From contig JASJCX010000014.1 in NCBI GenBank assembly GCA_030065255.1, positions 1 through 41,989 on the forward strand: DNA of 41,989 bases. Direction: 5' to 3'. The notes beneath the pieces are model-generated. The model was not told where the DNA came from, searched no databases, and worked only from the letters and a program-made list of their open reading frames with translations. Shown in pieces: positions 30,422 through 40,221 of this stretch. The position numbers were made by a program, and so were the translations under genes. Position 1 is the stretch's first letter. Each line of letters begins with the position of its first letter. The DNA is from Calothrix sp. MO_167.B42. GTDB lineage: Bacteria; Cyanobacteriota; Cyanobacteriia; Cyanobacteriales; Nostocaceae.

Positions 30422-31861
30422 TTAGTGAGAGTGATTAAAGAGGTTTAATTGTGGGGAATCCTGGTTACTGTCGATGATAGGCTGTTGGGTATTATGAATT
30501 GGTAGCTCAATAATAAATTCTGTTCCTTTTCCTGGTGCAGAAATGCAGGTCAATTTTCCTTTGTGTTTTTCTTGCACAATTTGACGGGAAATAGATAAAC
30601 CTAAACCAGTTCCTTTGTTTATGCCTTTGGTAGTAAACAGGTATTCAAAGACTTTTTCTTGCAGTTGTTCTGACATTCCAATTCCATTATCTTTAATGCG
30701 AATCGCAATCCTACTATTGTCAGATAAAACTTCTGTGCTAATGTTAATTTGATGGGGATTAGCTTTTAATTCCTTCCAAGAGCGACCCTGTATTGATTCA
30801 TCTAAAGCATCAATGGCATTGGCAATAATATTCATAAATACCTGGTTAAGTTGTTCTGGATAACAATCTACCTCAGGTAAATGTTCGTATTCTTTGATAA
30901 TCTCAATGGCAGGACGAAAATTATTGGCTTTGAGGCGATGCTTGAGGATCAACAAAGTGCTATCTATCCCTTCATGCATATTAGCTTTTACCAAATTAGT
31001 TGTATCTGCACGAGAAAAAGTTCTGAGAGAAGTACTAATACTTTCTATACAATCAGTTCCTACTTTCATTGAGTTAATTATATTTGGTAAATCTTCCATT
31101 AGGAACTGCAAATCAATTTCCTCAGCATTATCTTCTATTTTTGGTACAGACTGGGGATATTGCTGTTGGTAGAGTTTCAGGTGGTTGATTAGGTCTTGAA
31201 TATATTCTGAGGCGTGAGTCAAATTGCCAACAATGAAACTGATAGGATTGTTGATTTCGTGAGCAACACCAGCCACTAACTGACCTAGGGTTGCCATTTT
31301 TTCACTTTGTACTAATTGTAATTGTGTTTGCTGTAGTTGATTGTATTTTAATTTTAGTTCTTGATTAATTTTTTGCAACCTATTATTCATTAACTGAAGT
31401 TGGGCATTTTGTGCTTCCAGTTGTTTTGCTTGCAGATAGTTTTCCTGTTTTAGCATTTTTTGTAAGTTACTTAATTGTAAGTGGGTATTAACACGAGCTA
31501 AAACTTCTTCTGCCTGAAAAGGTTGAGTAATATAGTCTATTCCACCAACACTAAAAGCTTTAACTTTATCTAGACCTTCATTTAAAGCACTAATAAAAAT
31601 TATGGGAATATCGCAGCTTATTTCATCGATTTTTAGTTGTTCGCATACTTGATAGCCATCCATATTTGGCATTTGAATATCAAGCAAAATTAAATCTGGT
31701 TGAGAATGCTTAATACCAGCTAAAGCTAATTTACCGCTAGGGAAAGGTCGGACTTTGTAGCCAGATTCTTTGAGAAGATTGGCAAGTAAGTGTAAGTTAG
31801 CAGGAGTATCATCAATAATGACAATTTCACCTTGGCAATTAGTTGAAAAATCTTTAGTCAT
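30422..31861 (-). CDS. Soluble receiver-histidine kinase (REC plus HisKA/HATPase)
   Basis: 479 residues from ATG 31861, 14 nt after the hybrid kinase stop. Residues ~11-125 are a receiver with acidic pocket IIDD and phospho-acceptor Asp61 (LILLDIQMPNMDGY); the invariant Lys is replaced by Gln113 (YITQPFQ). A long coiled coil (~135-185, Gln/Leu-rich) leads to the kinase: H-box GVAHEINNP with His201, N-box FMNIIANAIDAL, G1 IKDNGIGM, G2 [11 protein letters not shown]. No transmembrane segment, so cytoplasmic. It probably receives phosphate or a signal from the upstream hybrid kinase and relays it; no output DNA-binding domain is present, so the final target lies elsewhere. Confidence 0.92.
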   Translation of the reverse strand: MTKDFSTNCQGEIVIIDDTPANLHLLANLLKESGYKVRPFPSGKLALAGIKHSQPDLILLDIQMPNMDGYQVCEQLKIDEISCDIPIIFISALNEGLDKVKAFSVGGIDYITQPFQAEEVLARVNTHLQLSNLQKMLKQENYLQAKQLEAQNAQLQLMNNRLQKINQELKLKYNQLQQTQLQLVQSEKMATLGQLVAGVAHEINNPISFIVGNLTHASEYIQDLINHLKLYQQQYPQSVPKIEDNAEEIDLQFLMEDLPNIINSMKVGTDCIESISTSLRTFSRADTTNLVKANMHEGIDSTLLILKHRLKANNFRPAIEIIKEYEHLPEVDCYPEQLNQVFMNIIANAIDALDESIQGRSWKELKANPHQINISTEVLSDNSRIAIRIKDNGIGMSEQLQEKVFEYLFTTKGINKGTGLGLSISRQIVQEKHKGKLTCISAPGKGTEFIIELPIHNTQQPIIDSNQDSPQLNLFNHSH

Positions 31862-31875
31862 TAATTTTTTCCCTT

Positions 31876-34074
31876 TTAAACCTGATGTGCAGGAATTAAA
31901 TTCAAAACCTTCTCATATTCAAAGTTATGCAAACAATTCTTAATTGCCTCGGCTAATGGTGGATTTTTTTGGTGAATTTCCTCTGTTACAGCATCAATTA
32001 AATCCAGATTAGAAGTTACAATTGCCTCTTCAAGTTGAGTAATTAAATCTGTTGGTAGTGCTTCAATTGCCTTTGCTGTGAGCACATCACCAATATTTAC
32101 CCCTTCTGTATTTGTGGGTTTTAAATCCTCATAGACATAACGCACTCCCAAATGTTTGTGCATCGCATCAAAAATCTCTGCTTCTCGGAAAGGCTTACGC
32201 AGAAAATCATCACAACCTGCTGAAAGTACTACTGCTCTTTCTTCTTCAAGTACACTGGCTGTTAAGGCAAGAATTACCGTGGCTTGTCCTTTAGTTGTCC
32301 CTTTAATCTTTTGCGTAGCGGTGTACCCATCCATCACAGGCATTCGCATATCCATCCAAATCAAGTGTGGCTCCCACTCAGAGCAAATTTCCACCGCTTC
32401 TTGACCATTTTTGGCTGACTGGAGTTGAAAACCAAGAGGATTAAGGAGTTTGATTAGTAGTTGGCGGTTGAGGGGTTTATCATCCGCAATCAGGATACGG
32501 TAAGGGGGTTGATTAGGTTCAAGGGCTATGACGGTTTGCTTTGGCTGACTTGTGATAATTTCACTCCCATCAACTTGAATAACTTGAATCTCAAATTTGA
32601 AGGTAGTCCCCACTCCCACTTGAGAACTAACTTTCATTTCACCCCCCATCAGTTGCACAAATTTACGGCTAATGGATAAACCTAAGCCTGTACCTTCCTG
32701 GGCTTGTTTTCCAGTTTCCGTTTGCGTGAAGGCTTCAAATAAGGTATCTAATTCCTCTGCTACAATCCCTGCACCTGTATCTTCTATTTCAAAAACAAGG
32801 GTGCGATTTTTATTTTCCCTATCTCCCCCTGCGACTCTCACAGAAACACTGCCTGCTTGAGTAAACTTGAGGGCATTATTAATTAGGTTAATGAGTATTT
32901 GGCGCAGTTTCACTTCATCGCTGTGGACATAACGAGGCACTTCGGGAGTGTATTCCAACAGCAGCTGTAAGCCTTGTTCTGCGGCTTGAAGTTGGAACAT
33001 ATCATGAATATGCTCCAGTAAGCGATGGAGGTCAAAGTTTTTACCGTTCATGGTAGTTTTCCCAGCTTCAATTTTGGATAAATCCAAGACATTGTTAATC
33101 AGAGTTAGTAAGTGTTCGCCACTGCGGGAAATAATCCCTACACTTTCTTGGTGTTCTATAGGCAGAGTTTGGGAGCGAGTCATGAGTTGGGAGAAACCAA
33201 GGATGGCATTAAGGGGAGAGCGTAACTCGTGACTCATGTTAGCAATAAAGCTGCTTTTGGCCTTGTTAGCAACCTCAGCTTTTTCTGTAGCTTGATGGAG
33301 TTCATCTACTTTTTGCTCTAAGGAGGAGTAAGATTGAGCCAATGTAGCTGCCATATGATTGAAATCACTCGCTAGTTGCTCAATTTCATCCCCGGTGTGA
33401 ATATGTAAACGATAGTCTAAGTTCCCTGTAGCAATAGTTGCTGTCCCCATCTGTAACTTTTGGATGGAGCAAATTACTGGCAAGAGAATTAAGTAAAATT
33501 GAGCGATTGCCACCAAGAAGATACCAGCCATAATGATGTACTGAATCAAATAAACTGTTTGCTTGAATTGGTTAGTTGCTTGTAGCCCTAAAGCATCTTT
33601 TTTCTGGGCATTATGAATTAGTACATTCAAGTAGAATTCGATATCTTTCCCGTAGGAATTGATGGCTCGAATACTTTGCTGGAGATGGGGTAAAGTTGAA
33701 GGCGTATCCCTTAGTCCCATTGCAAGATGGACGAGTTTTTGATGACGACGATGAATGGAAGAAATATTTTTATTTTCCGGTATCAAGCTTTCTAACTCTT
33801 TCAGGTTAGCGAGAAACTGAGTGTTAGCTTTTTGGTATCTCGCCATGTCAGACTGATTGCGATTGAGCATGAGAAAGTCCTTGAGGGTGACAATTTGATC
33901 TCGCAAAGAAACTTGTAACTGCATAGCAATCTCAAGGGCTTGCCTAGTTTGGTTACGACTTTCTTCTACTGAGTTTTCCGCACGTCTCAATAAAAAATTA
34001 CTCCCACCAATTAAGAAAATACTTAAGCCGACGGTGAGAACAGAAGAACTAATAAATTTAGTTGCAATCTTCAT
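31876..34074 (-). CDS. Membrane hybrid histidine kinase (sensor-HAMP-HisKA-HATPase-REC)
   Basis: 732 residues from ATG 34074, 5 nt after the binding-protein stop. TM helices at ~10-29 and ~178-202 frame a ~145-residue helical periplasmic sensor. HAMP follows (~205-255, [17 protein letters not shown]), then HisKA with His282 ([16 protein letters not shown]), HATPase ([31 protein letters not shown]) and a receiver with Asp575 ([15 protein letters not shown]) and Lys in FLRKPF. The last ~75 residues are helical ([21 protein letters not shown]), a tail common in cyanobacterial hybrids but without an obvious HPt His. The four-helix-like sensor should contact the PhnD-like protein encoded just upstream. 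Confidence 0.93.
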   Translation of the reverse strand: MKIATKFISSSVLTVGLSIFLIGGSNFLLRRAENSVEESRNQTRQALEIAMQLQVSLRDQIVTLKDFLMLNRNQSDMARYQKANTQFLANLKELESLIPENKNISSIHRRHQKLVHLAMGLRDTPSTLPHLQQSIRAINSYGKDIEFYLNVLIHNAQKKDALGLQATNQFKQTVYLIQYIIMAGIFLVAIAQFYLILLPVICSIQKLQMGTATIATGNLDYRLHIHTGDEIEQLASDFNHMAATLAQSYSSLEQKVDELHQATEKAEVANKAKSSFIANMSHELRSPLNAILGFSQLMTRSQTLPIEHQESVGIISRSGEHLLTLINNVLDLSKIEAGKTTMNGKNFDLHRLLEHIHDMFQLQAAEQGLQLLLEYTPEVPRYVHSDEVKLRQILINLINNALKFTQAGSVSVRVAGGDRENKNRTLVFEIEDTGAGIVAEELDTLFEAFTQTETGKQAQEGTGLGLSISRKFVQLMGGEMKVSSQVGVGTTFKFEIQVIQVDGSEIITSQPKQTVIALEPNQPPYRILIADDKPLNRQLLIKLLNPLGFQLQSAKNGQEAVEICSEWEPHLIWMDMRMPVMDGYTATQKIKGTTKGQATVILALTASVLEEERAVVLSAGCDDFLRKPFREAEIFDAMHKHLGVRYVYEDLKPTNTEGVNIGDVLTAKAIEALPTDLITQLEEAIVTSNLDLIDAVTEEIHQKNPPLAEAIKNCLHNFEYEKVLNLIPAHQV

Positions 34075-34079
34075 TTTCT

Positions 34080-35093
34080 TTAGTTAGCTTCTTGTTCGAG
34101 AAATTTTTGTAATTTCCTAATGGGTTCGTAATCTTCATCTTGAACTAAAGTATAGCCATCTGACTTAGCACCACTGACAGCAATTAAGTCTTTGGGAGCA
34201 TCAATGAAGGCTTTTTGTAAATCAGTTTTTAACTGGGAAGGTAGCTGACTGGAGATGACTATGGGAGCATTGGGAATGGGGTCAGATTCCCAAATCAACT
34301 TGTATTTTGTGGTAGGAAGTTTTCCTGCTTTTACGGCATTAAGATAGGTTGGTTGATTAATGGTAATTGCCTGTACTTTTCCCGTTTTCAAAGCATTGAC
34401 ATTTTTGTTGTGGCTACCAGCAAATTGGAGAGTTGTAAAATCCTGTTTGGGATTGATACCTACGGTTTTCAAGTAAACTGATGGCACCAGATAACCAGAG
34501 GTAGACGAGGGATTGACAAAACTAAAACTATTCCCCTTTAAATCCTTGATTGTATTAATTCCACTTCCGGCATTCACAACAATCACACTCTTATACCAAG
34601 GTTGATCTGTTCCTTTTTCAATGGGAGCAAGAATAGGTTCAATTTGGGGATTGCGTTTTCGCGCCTTAACATAAGTAAATCCTGATAAAAAAGCTATTTC
34701 GACTTTCCCTTTCACCAGCAAATCAATGGATTGCTCGTAGTCCTCAGTAGTCTGAAAATTAACAGGTATTCCTAGGGTTTTTTGCAAATAATCAGCTAGT
34801 TTTTGCCGCTGTTGGCTTTGTTCTGGGGAATCTTGGGAAGGAATCATGGCAACATTCAATTTTTCCCATTTTTGCCCTCTATTAGTTGTTTTTTTGACTT
34901 GAGAACCAGTAGTCTGAGGATTCTGAGGCTGGGACTGACAACCCATATTCACCAGCATAATTATGGCAACTAGAGTAAAATAAGTAGCCACTTTAGTTGA
35001 GAAAAGCAGCTTTTGTAAGAGCCACAGTAAATCGAGTTGCTCAAACTTGTACCGTTTTAAATTGTCGATTGCACAAAGAAAATTAACTGCCAT
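34080..35093 (-). CDS. PhnD-like (phosphate/phosphite/phosphonate-type) substrate-binding lipoprotein
   Basis: 337 residues from ATG 35093; the longer TTG start at 35138 is disfavoured. The N-terminus ends in [12 protein letters not shown], with Cys52 as a lipobox-like Cys, so it is probably a membrane-anchored periplasmic lipoprotein. The mature part shows [66 protein letters not shown] and [12 protein letters not shown], characteristic of the PhnD family of type II binding proteins. No permease or ATPase genes follow; the next two genes are kinases, so a sensing role rather than transport is inferred. The ligand is not determined. Confidence 0.88.
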   Translation of the reverse strand: MAVNFLCAIDNLKRYKFEQLDLLWLLQKLLFSTKVATYFTLVAIIMLVNMGCQSQPQNPQTTGSQVKKTTNRGQKWEKLNVAMIPSQDSPEQSQQRQKLADYLQKTLGIPVNFQTTEDYEQSIDLLVKGKVEIAFLSGFTYVKARKRNPQIEPILAPIEKGTDQPWYKSVIVVNAGSGINTIKDLKGNSFSFVNPSSTSGYLVPSVYLKTVGINPKQDFTTLQFAGSHNKNVNALKTGKVQAITINQPTYLNAVKAGKLPTTKYKLIWESDPIPNAPIVISSQLPSQLKTDLQKAFIDAPKDLIAVSGAKSDGYTLVQDEDYEPIRKLQKFLEQEAN

Positions 35094-35283
35094 GAAACTA
35101 CTTTTGATGTAGAAGACTATAGTTACAGAATTCCCCAAAAAATTAGGGTACTAACTCGATACTCAGTAATCTAAAATCAAACTAGGGCAACCATCTGAGA
35201 AAATAAATAATGTGGCATTGTTGTCAAAACACTACGACTTACCGAAAACAATGCCAGGGAGTAGCGTAATTCTGGAAACTCGA

Positions 35284-36162
35284 ATGGAAAAACAAACTGC
35301 CAAATTGCTTGATGGTAAAGCTTTAGCTACCAAAATTCATCAAGAACTATCACAAACAATTACAGAATTACAACCCAAAATAGGCAGACCCCCGGGTTTG
35401 GCTGTACTAATGGTAGGAGATAATCCTGCTTCTGCGGCTTACGTACGTGGTAAAGAAAAAGCTTGTGTCAAAGTTGGCATTGCTTCCTTTGGCAAACATT
35501 TTCCCACACAAACTAGTCAAGAAGAAATTGTCGCAGCCATAGAACAGCTGAACCAAGATGAAAGAGTAGATGGCATCCTAGTACAACTACCTTTACCAAA
35601 ACACTTAGATTCTGTAGCTATTTTGCATCACATTACCCCAGAAAAAGATGTTGACGGATTACACCCAGTCAATTTGGGTAAATTAATCCGCCAAGAGCCA
35701 GGTTTACGCAGCTGTACCCCTGCAGGAGTGATGCGACTTTTACAGGAATATGACATCCCCCTACAAGGAAAACAAGCTGTGGTGGTGGGAAGAAGTATTC
35801 TGGTGGGTAAACCACTGGCACTAATGCTATTAGCAGCTGATGCCACAGTTACAATAGCCCATTCCCGTTCCCAGAATTTGCCTGCGATCGCTAAAAATGC
35901 TGATATCCTAATTTCAGCAGTGGGTAATCCAGAATTTATTACCGCTGAAATGGTGAAACCGGGCGCAGTTGTGGTAGATGTGGGAATAAATCGTATTACT
36001 GATGTTAATGGTAAAAGCCGTTTAGTTGGTGATATTGATTTTGCATCAGTACGAAGAGTCGCGGATTTTCTCACCCCCGTTCCTGGCGGTGTTGGCCCGA
36101 TGACTGTTGCAATGTTGTTACAAAATACTGTGACTAGTTGCGTTCAAAGGTTCACTAGTTAA
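35284..36162 (+). CDS. folD: Bifunctional methylenetetrahydrofolate dehydrogenase / cyclohydrolase
   Basis: 292 residues from ATG 35284 (GGAA upstream); a GTG frame from 35212 adds 24 residues unlike the family and is rejected. It interconverts 5,10-methylene-, methenyl- and 10-formyl-tetrahydrofolate with NADP. Signatures: [11 protein letters not shown] (catalytic Lys), [34 protein letters not shown] and the end signature [16 protein letters not shown]. Length is that of bacterial FolD. It is followed by crtE after 130 nt on the same strand, an order I recall from other cyanobacteria. A heptamer array separates them. Confidence 0.96.
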   Translation: MEKQTAKLLDGKALATKIHQELSQTITELQPKIGRPPGLAVLMVGDNPASAAYVRGKEKACVKVGIASFGKHFPTQTSQEEIVAAIEQLNQDERVDGILVQLPLPKHLDSVAILHHITPEKDVDGLHPVNLGKLIRQEPGLRSCTPAGVMRLLQEYDIPLQGKQAVVVGRSILVGKPLALMLLAADATVTIAHSRSQNLPAIAKNADILISAVGNPEFITAEMVKPGAVVVDVGINRITDVNGKSRLVGDIDFASVRRVADFLTPVPGGVGPMTVAMLLQNTVTSCVQRFTS

Positions 36163-36183
36163 TAGTTGTGAATCAGGAATAGG

Positions 36184-36224
36184 AAACTTTTAACTCTTAA
36201 CTCCTAACTCTTAATTCTTAACTT
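36184..36224. repeat. TTAACTC-type heptamers between folD and crtE
   Basis: TTTTAACTCTTAACTCCTAA and the following CTCTTAATTCTTAAC are about five units of the TTAACTC heptamer (the complement of AGTTAAG), the same family as at 24427, 37797 and 41160. Confidence 0.8.
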
Positions 36225-36292
36225 TAACAGCACCAAACACCCTTAAAATTGTGATACTGGTCACAAAAATCAAGACATTTAAGGATTTGAGG

Positions 36293-37219
36293 ATGATAGC
36301 AGCGGACAATCTTCCAGAAACTACCAGGGATGGCGACTTTGACTTATTAGTTTATTTGCAGGCAAGACAAAAGCTGTGTGAAGCGGCTTTGTCACAATCA
36401 GTTCCCCAGCAGTATCCAGAGACAATTTATGAATCCATGCGCTACTCCTTGTTAGCCGGAGGTAAGCGTCTGCGTCCCATTCTTTGCCTCGCAAGTTGTG
36501 AAATGATGGGTGGCACTATGGAAATGGCAATGCCAACGGCTTGTGCCTTAGAAATGATCCACACCATGTCTTTAATTCACGATGATTTACCGGCAATGGA
36601 TAATGATGATTATCGCCGTGGTAAGTTGACAAATCACAAGGTTTATGGTGAAGACATTGCCATTTTAGCTGGCGATGGTTTATTGGCTTACGCTTTTGAA
36701 TACATTGCTGCCCAAACGGAAAATGTACCTGCACCACAGGTGCTGCAAGTCATAGCCCAATTAGGAAAAGCCGTGGGAGCAGCTGGTTTAGTTGGTGGAC
36801 AAGTGGTGGATTTAGAATCGGAAGGGAAATCTGATATTTCCTTAGAAACCTTAGATTTTATTCACAAGCATAAAACGGGGGCGTTGTTAGAGGCTTGTGT
36901 GGTTTGCGGGGGAATTTTAGCTGGAGCCACACCGGAAAATTTGCAGAGATTATCTGCCTATGCTCAAAACATTGGACTGGCCTTTCAAATTATTGATGAT
37001 ATCCTGGACATCACAGCTACCCAGGAACAATTAGGGAAAACCGTGGGCAAAGACCAACAGGCTCAAAAAGTAACCTATCCTAGTTTATGGGGTATTGAAG
37101 AATCCCAAAAGCAAGCACAGCAGTTAATTGAAACAGCTTGTGCCCAACTAGAACCCTTTGGAGCCAAAGCCCAACCCCTATTAGCACTTGCCCATTTTAT
37201 CGTGAATCGCGATCGCTAA
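36293..37219 (+). CDS. crtE: Geranylgeranyl diphosphate synthase
   Basis: 308 residues from ATG 36293, which has AAGGA 7 nt upstream; the longer GTG start (36251) has no such site. It condenses IPP with allylic diphosphates to C20 GGPP for carotenoids, chlorophyll phytol and quinones. Motifs: [11 protein letters not shown], the first Asp-rich motif [25 protein letters not shown], and the second Asp-rich motif [11 protein letters not shown]. The DDxxxxD first motif is the bacterial/plant type. The order folD-crtE-divergent PAP2 protein fits known cyanobacterial synteny. Confidence 0.94.
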   Translation: MIAADNLPETTRDGDFDLLVYLQARQKLCEAALSQSVPQQYPETIYESMRYSLLAGGKRLRPILCLASCEMMGGTMEMAMPTACALEMIHTMSLIHDDLPAMDNDDYRRGKLTNHKVYGEDIAILAGDGLLAYAFEYIAAQTENVPAPQVLQVIAQLGKAVGAAGLVGGQVVDLESEGKSDISLETLDFIHKHKTGALLEACVVCGGILAGATPENLQRLSAYAQNIGLAFQIIDDILDITATQEQLGKTVGKDQQAQKVTYPSLWGIEESQKQAQQLIETACAQLEPFGAKAQPLLALAHFIVNRDR

Positions 37220-37342
37220 TTTCCAGCCTTCTATCCAAGGAAAATCAAACCTATTCCCACCATCTACTGGGGATTTTTCGATTTATAACTTTGCTTGTAC
37301 AAACACCACTGAAGATTGTTTACTAATCTCATCCAAAAAACC

Positions 37343-37798
37343 ATGCAGGACATTGGCAACATATTAGACAACCGGGTGCTGCTGGTTGCCCTTATAGCTT
37401 GTGTAATTGCTCAATTATTAAAGCTGATTATCGAAGTCATTCAGAATAAAAAATTAGATATGCGAGTCTTGGTGACTACAGGGGGTATGCCTAGTGCCCA
37501 TTCTGCCCTAGTCACTTCCTTAGCTGTTGGTGTGGGACAAACTATTGGCTGGTCATCTTCTGAGTTTGCCCTAGCGACTGTGTTTGCTATTATTGTCATG
37601 TATGATGCCGCAGGGGTACGTCAAGCTGCGGGAAAACAAGCTCGCATTCTCAACCAAATGATAGATGAATTATTTTACGAGCATCCAAAATTCAATGAGG
37701 ATCGTCTCAAAGAATTATTAGGACATACACCATTCCAAGTAATTGCGGGTTCAGCTTTGGGTATCACTATCACATGGCTGGCTAAATACGCTTATTAA
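37343..37798 (+). CDS. Divergent PAP2 family (DUF212) membrane protein
   Basis: 151 residues from ATG 37343 (MQDIGNILDNRVL); the longer TTG start at 37316 adds nine residues and is rejected. Hydrophobic helices at ~10-30, ~50-72, ~78-96 and ~128-147. The signature GMPSAHSALVTSLA and the following MYDAAGVRQAAGKQARILN define the DUF212/divergent PAP2 family, whose acid-phosphatase-like histidines suggest action on a lipid diphosphate, fitting its place next to crtE; activity is unproven. The stop codon adjoins a heptamer array at 37797. Confidence 0.88.
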   Translation: MQDIGNILDNRVLLVALIACVIAQLLKLIIEVIQNKKLDMRVLVTTGGMPSAHSALVTSLAVGVGQTIGWSSSEFALATVFAIIVMYDAAGVRQAAGKQARILNQMIDELFYEHPKFNEDRLKELLGHTPFQVIAGSALGITITWLAKYAY

Positions 37799-38013
37799 GA
37801 GTTAGGAGTTAAGAGTTGACAGTTGACAGTTGACCGTTGACAGTTGACAGTTAAGAGTTAATTGTTGCCTTATCAAGCATCCGTGTCATCAGTGTCATCT
37901 ATTTAATCAGTGTTCACAAGTTAAGAGTTGACAGTTGACAGTTAATTAATTGTTGCTTTATCAACTATCCGTGTCATCAGTGTCATCTATTTAATCAGTG
38001 TTAAGAGTGAGGA
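37797..38013. repeat. Heptamer arrays with two direct copies of the composite module
   Basis: AGTTAAGAGTTGACAGTTGAC-type units surround two ~54-bp modules, 37861-37914 and 37948-38001, both reading TATCCGTGTCATCAGTGTCA / TCTATTTAATCAGTGTT with few differences (the first has GCATCC for CTATCC). The module also occurs at 24496-24552 and inverted at 41099-41153. Confidence 0.85.
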
Positions 38014-38077
38014 GTTGTGAGTTTAAGTCGGGGGCGTTCAGGTTTTCTGGTGCTTAATTACCAAACATTGGCAAATA

Positions 38078-38755
38078 CTACAAACTGACAATTGAGCGTA
38101 GTAATACAACTTTGCGACTATCTACTATTAAAGCAAAAAAGCCGCGATCGCTCAATTTTTGTAATGTCTGATATGCGTCCTTTTGATTGGTGGTATAAGC
38201 TGCTAGCAAATAAGGACGTTGCCCATAGGAAGCAAAACCAACATCGCCACCCACTGCTGATTGTACATCTTTGACCATTTCTGGGCGTTTTAAATAGTCA
38301 ACTAAAACAGCAAAACCATTTCCTAGTTGTCGTGGTTTGTATGCAGTATTTTCTGCCTGTGCTCTGGTATTATTAGGTCTAGTATTACCAGTAGGTTGGG
38401 TAGAAATAATAGCGGATAAACCGGCTGAATCTTTCACATATCTTGCCCAGCGATTAGCATCCTCTATTTTGCGAAAACCGCCTATGCGCGTCACAGTGTC
38501 CTTGAGATAGGTACAGACAACGCTCTGAGTTTTTGCAGGTAAAACGCGACGCAATTGCTCCTGGTTGTTTTTGTTAGGACTAATTACTAGTAACAGGTAT
38601 TCCCCAGGATTTGGTGCTTGACAAACAGGAATAGGTTTTTTATTGGTTTGAGCAGTAACGGGATTGACGCTACTAATTACGCCCAACATGGATAGCAAAA
38701 AACCATTAACTAGAATCTTTGGTAATTGATGAAATTGTTTCAAAGATAAGTACAT
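38078..38755 (-). CDS. Exported protein with two SPOR-like segments
   Basis: 225 residues from ATG 38755; a GTG at 38785 is an alternative. Residues ~1-35 are a signal peptide (KQFHQLPKILVNGFLLSMLG, then VNPVTA cut). The mature protein has two halves of similar style, YLLLVISPNKNNQEQL...FRKIEDANRWARYVKD and FAVLVDYLKRPEMV...LLAAYTTNQKDAYQTLQKL, resembling SPOR-type beta-alpha-beta units that bind denuded peptidoglycan. Cys residues at PVCQAP and SVVCTY could form a disulfide in the periplasm. The SPOR assignment is by pattern; function unknown. Confidence 0.68.
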   Translation of the reverse strand: MYLSLKQFHQLPKILVNGFLLSMLGVISSVNPVTAQTNKKPIPVCQAPNPGEYLLLVISPNKNNQEQLRRVLPAKTQSVVCTYLKDTVTRIGGFRKIEDANRWARYVKDSAGLSAIISTQPTGNTRPNNTRAQAENTAYKPRQLGNGFAVLVDYLKRPEMVKDVQSAVGGDVGFASYGQRPYLLAAYTTNQKDAYQTLQKLSDRGFFALIVDSRKVVLLRSIVSL

Positions 38756-38928
38756 AGATGTTGTTGTCTGAAAAATTTTATTCACAAAAATTTTTGCTAG
38801 TAACTTAGAAGGCTCTGAATAAACCAGAGATATACTGTATTTTTATTTACAGTCCATTAACCTCGAACTCATAATATCAAACCACTCTTCATAGGCAATT
38901 ATGAGTTTTAGACTAAGGGTTATTCTGG

Positions 38929-39258
38929 TCAAGAAACAGTAGCTAATGATGCTAATGGATCGGAAATATCTTCAGTGGGAGCCTGAAATTCTCCTGTGAG
39001 GACGTATTCTAATCGCAACTTTAACCAGGTAATAAATTGGGGATTGGTAGAAATAATTGCTGCTGCTGGCTGGGGACATTTTGCCTTGATTTGTGCCATG
39101 GATGATGATTCGAGAAAAGCAGGTTGCTTAACTAGCCAAAAATCAATTTCTTTTTCTTGCTCATGGTAGTTACGGATGCGCTCCTGTAATACCTCTTCTA
39201 AAGGTTCTTCTTCTAATAAAAAGTGTTGGCTTGCCAAAACGTAATAGTATGTTTGCAT
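38929..39258 (-). CDS. ycf54: Ycf54, Mg-protoporphyrin IX monomethyl ester cyclase accessory protein
   Basis: 109 residues from ATG 39258. QTYYYVLASQHFLLEEEPLE, EQEKEIDFWLVKQPAFLE, KCPQPAAAIISTNP and FITWLKLRLEYVLTGEFQAP agree with Ycf54 (DUF2488; Slr1780 in Synechocystis) as I know it. The protein binds the AcsF/CycI oxidative cyclase and is needed for ring E formation in chlorophyll synthesis. It is thylakoid-associated but lacks membrane helices. The neighbours (SPOR-like, SnoaL-like) show no obvious functional link. Confidence 0.95.
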   Translation of the reverse strand: MQTYYYVLASQHFLLEEEPLEEVLQERIRNYHEQEKEIDFWLVKQPAFLESSSMAQIKAKCPQPAAAIISTNPQFITWLKLRLEYVLTGEFQAPTEDISDPLASLATVS

Positions 39259-39330
39259 TTTTTGATGTTGCTCACTATATAAATAATTTAAACTTAAGGG
39301 TACAGTGAAAACTACTGTACCCCAAAAAAA

Positions 39331-40056
39331 TTAACTCTTTTTGAATTTATTTAACCAACCGCTAAACGGACAACCACTGGTAAGGTTGGATTTGTCTTCC
39401 TGTTTACCTCCAGCAGTTAACTTTTCTAGGAACAAACTGTTGTCAAAGTAATGTTCCATAGAACTAATTTTCAAATCATCAGTAACATGGGCAACACTCA
39501 TACCCACAATTTCTACTGTTTCTCCCGTGGGTGCAAAGCCTTTGTATTCCCCTCGAAAATGACCCCAGTGCCGCCACTTAAAGGTAACATGGGGTGGGCC
39601 AGAGTAAACCTCTATTAGTTCCCAGGGAAATCCTTGGGGGAATGTGGAGTGGAATATTTGGTGGGATGATTCAAAGGTTTCTTCAGAAGACTTGTAATGT
39701 TCTGAATCTGCCATGAAAACGTTGTAGGTGCCTTTTGCTCCTAATTCCTCAGCTGTAAAATCCCTTCCACCATTAGTGCTGACGCGGAATTTATCCTTAA
39801 CTACGGATAACCATTGTTGAGGATTAGTTTTAAAAGATACCTCCATTTCAAAGGTTCTCACCAAATTTTGCACAATTCCTTCTAGGGAACCTTCAAGGTG
39901 ATTGTATAAGCTTTCTTGGGCGAGATTCTGTTTAGAGCGGCTGTAGTCTGGAGATTTGCCATTGCGCCACTCTACATTAGTCTCAGTGCTGTGTGCAATC
40001 ACCTTATCCCTATCTTGTACCCAAAGTGGTAGTTCGTTTGATTGTGTTGCGCTCAT
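39331..40056 (-). CDS. SnoaL/NTF2-like polyketide-cyclase-fold protein
   Basis: 241 residues from ATG 40056 (MSATQSNELPLWVQDRDKV); the TTG-initiated extension to 40089 is rejected. Residues ~10-60 are polar; from ~90 the sequence shows a cone-like alpha+beta pattern with WELIEVYSGPPHVTFKWRHW, GHFRGEYKGFAPTGETVEIV and DLKISSMEHYFDN, typical of SnoaL-like proteins (compare the E-x-Y-F-D ending). The tail LTSGCPFSGWLN has a lone Cys. The family includes cyclases and many proteins of unknown role. It lies 72 nt upstream of ycf54 on the same strand. Confidence 0.75.
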   Translation of the reverse strand: MSATQSNELPLWVQDRDKVIAHSTETNVEWRNGKSPDYSRSKQNLAQESLYNHLEGSLEGIVQNLVRTFEMEVSFKTNPQQWLSVVKDKFRVSTNGGRDFTAEELGAKGTYNVFMADSEHYKSSEETFESSHQIFHSTFPQGFPWELIEVYSGPPHVTFKWRHWGHFRGEYKGFAPTGETVEIVGMSVAHVTDDLKISSMEHYFDNSLFLEKLTAGGKQEDKSNLTSGCPFSGWLNKFKKS

Positions 40057-40127
40057 AGAATTGTGTACTTTTGATGGGATACAGGACAAATTTTGCTGAT
40101 TCCGCAGTGAAAACCCCTCTTTTTAGT

Positions 40128-40218
40128 TGATGGTTGACAGTTGACAGTTGACGGTTGATGGTTAAACCTCCCACACTCCCCCTGCCTCTTCGGTGACGGT
40201 TGACGGTTGACAGCTGAG
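40128..40218. repeat. GTTGACA/GTTGACG-type short tandem units
   Basis: Two clusters of GATGGTTGACAGTTGACAGT-type units (near 40128-40160 and 40194-40212) flank a C-rich spacer, downstream of the pdxJ stop. Same family as the GTTGACA units at 24460 and 37820. Confidence 0.75.
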
Positions 40219-40221
40219 AGA

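Noticed and set aside
37797-38013. Regular repeats that could be mistaken for a CRISPR array (also at 41160-41262)
   Set aside because: Units are 7 bp without spacers of constant length, and no cas genes are nearby.
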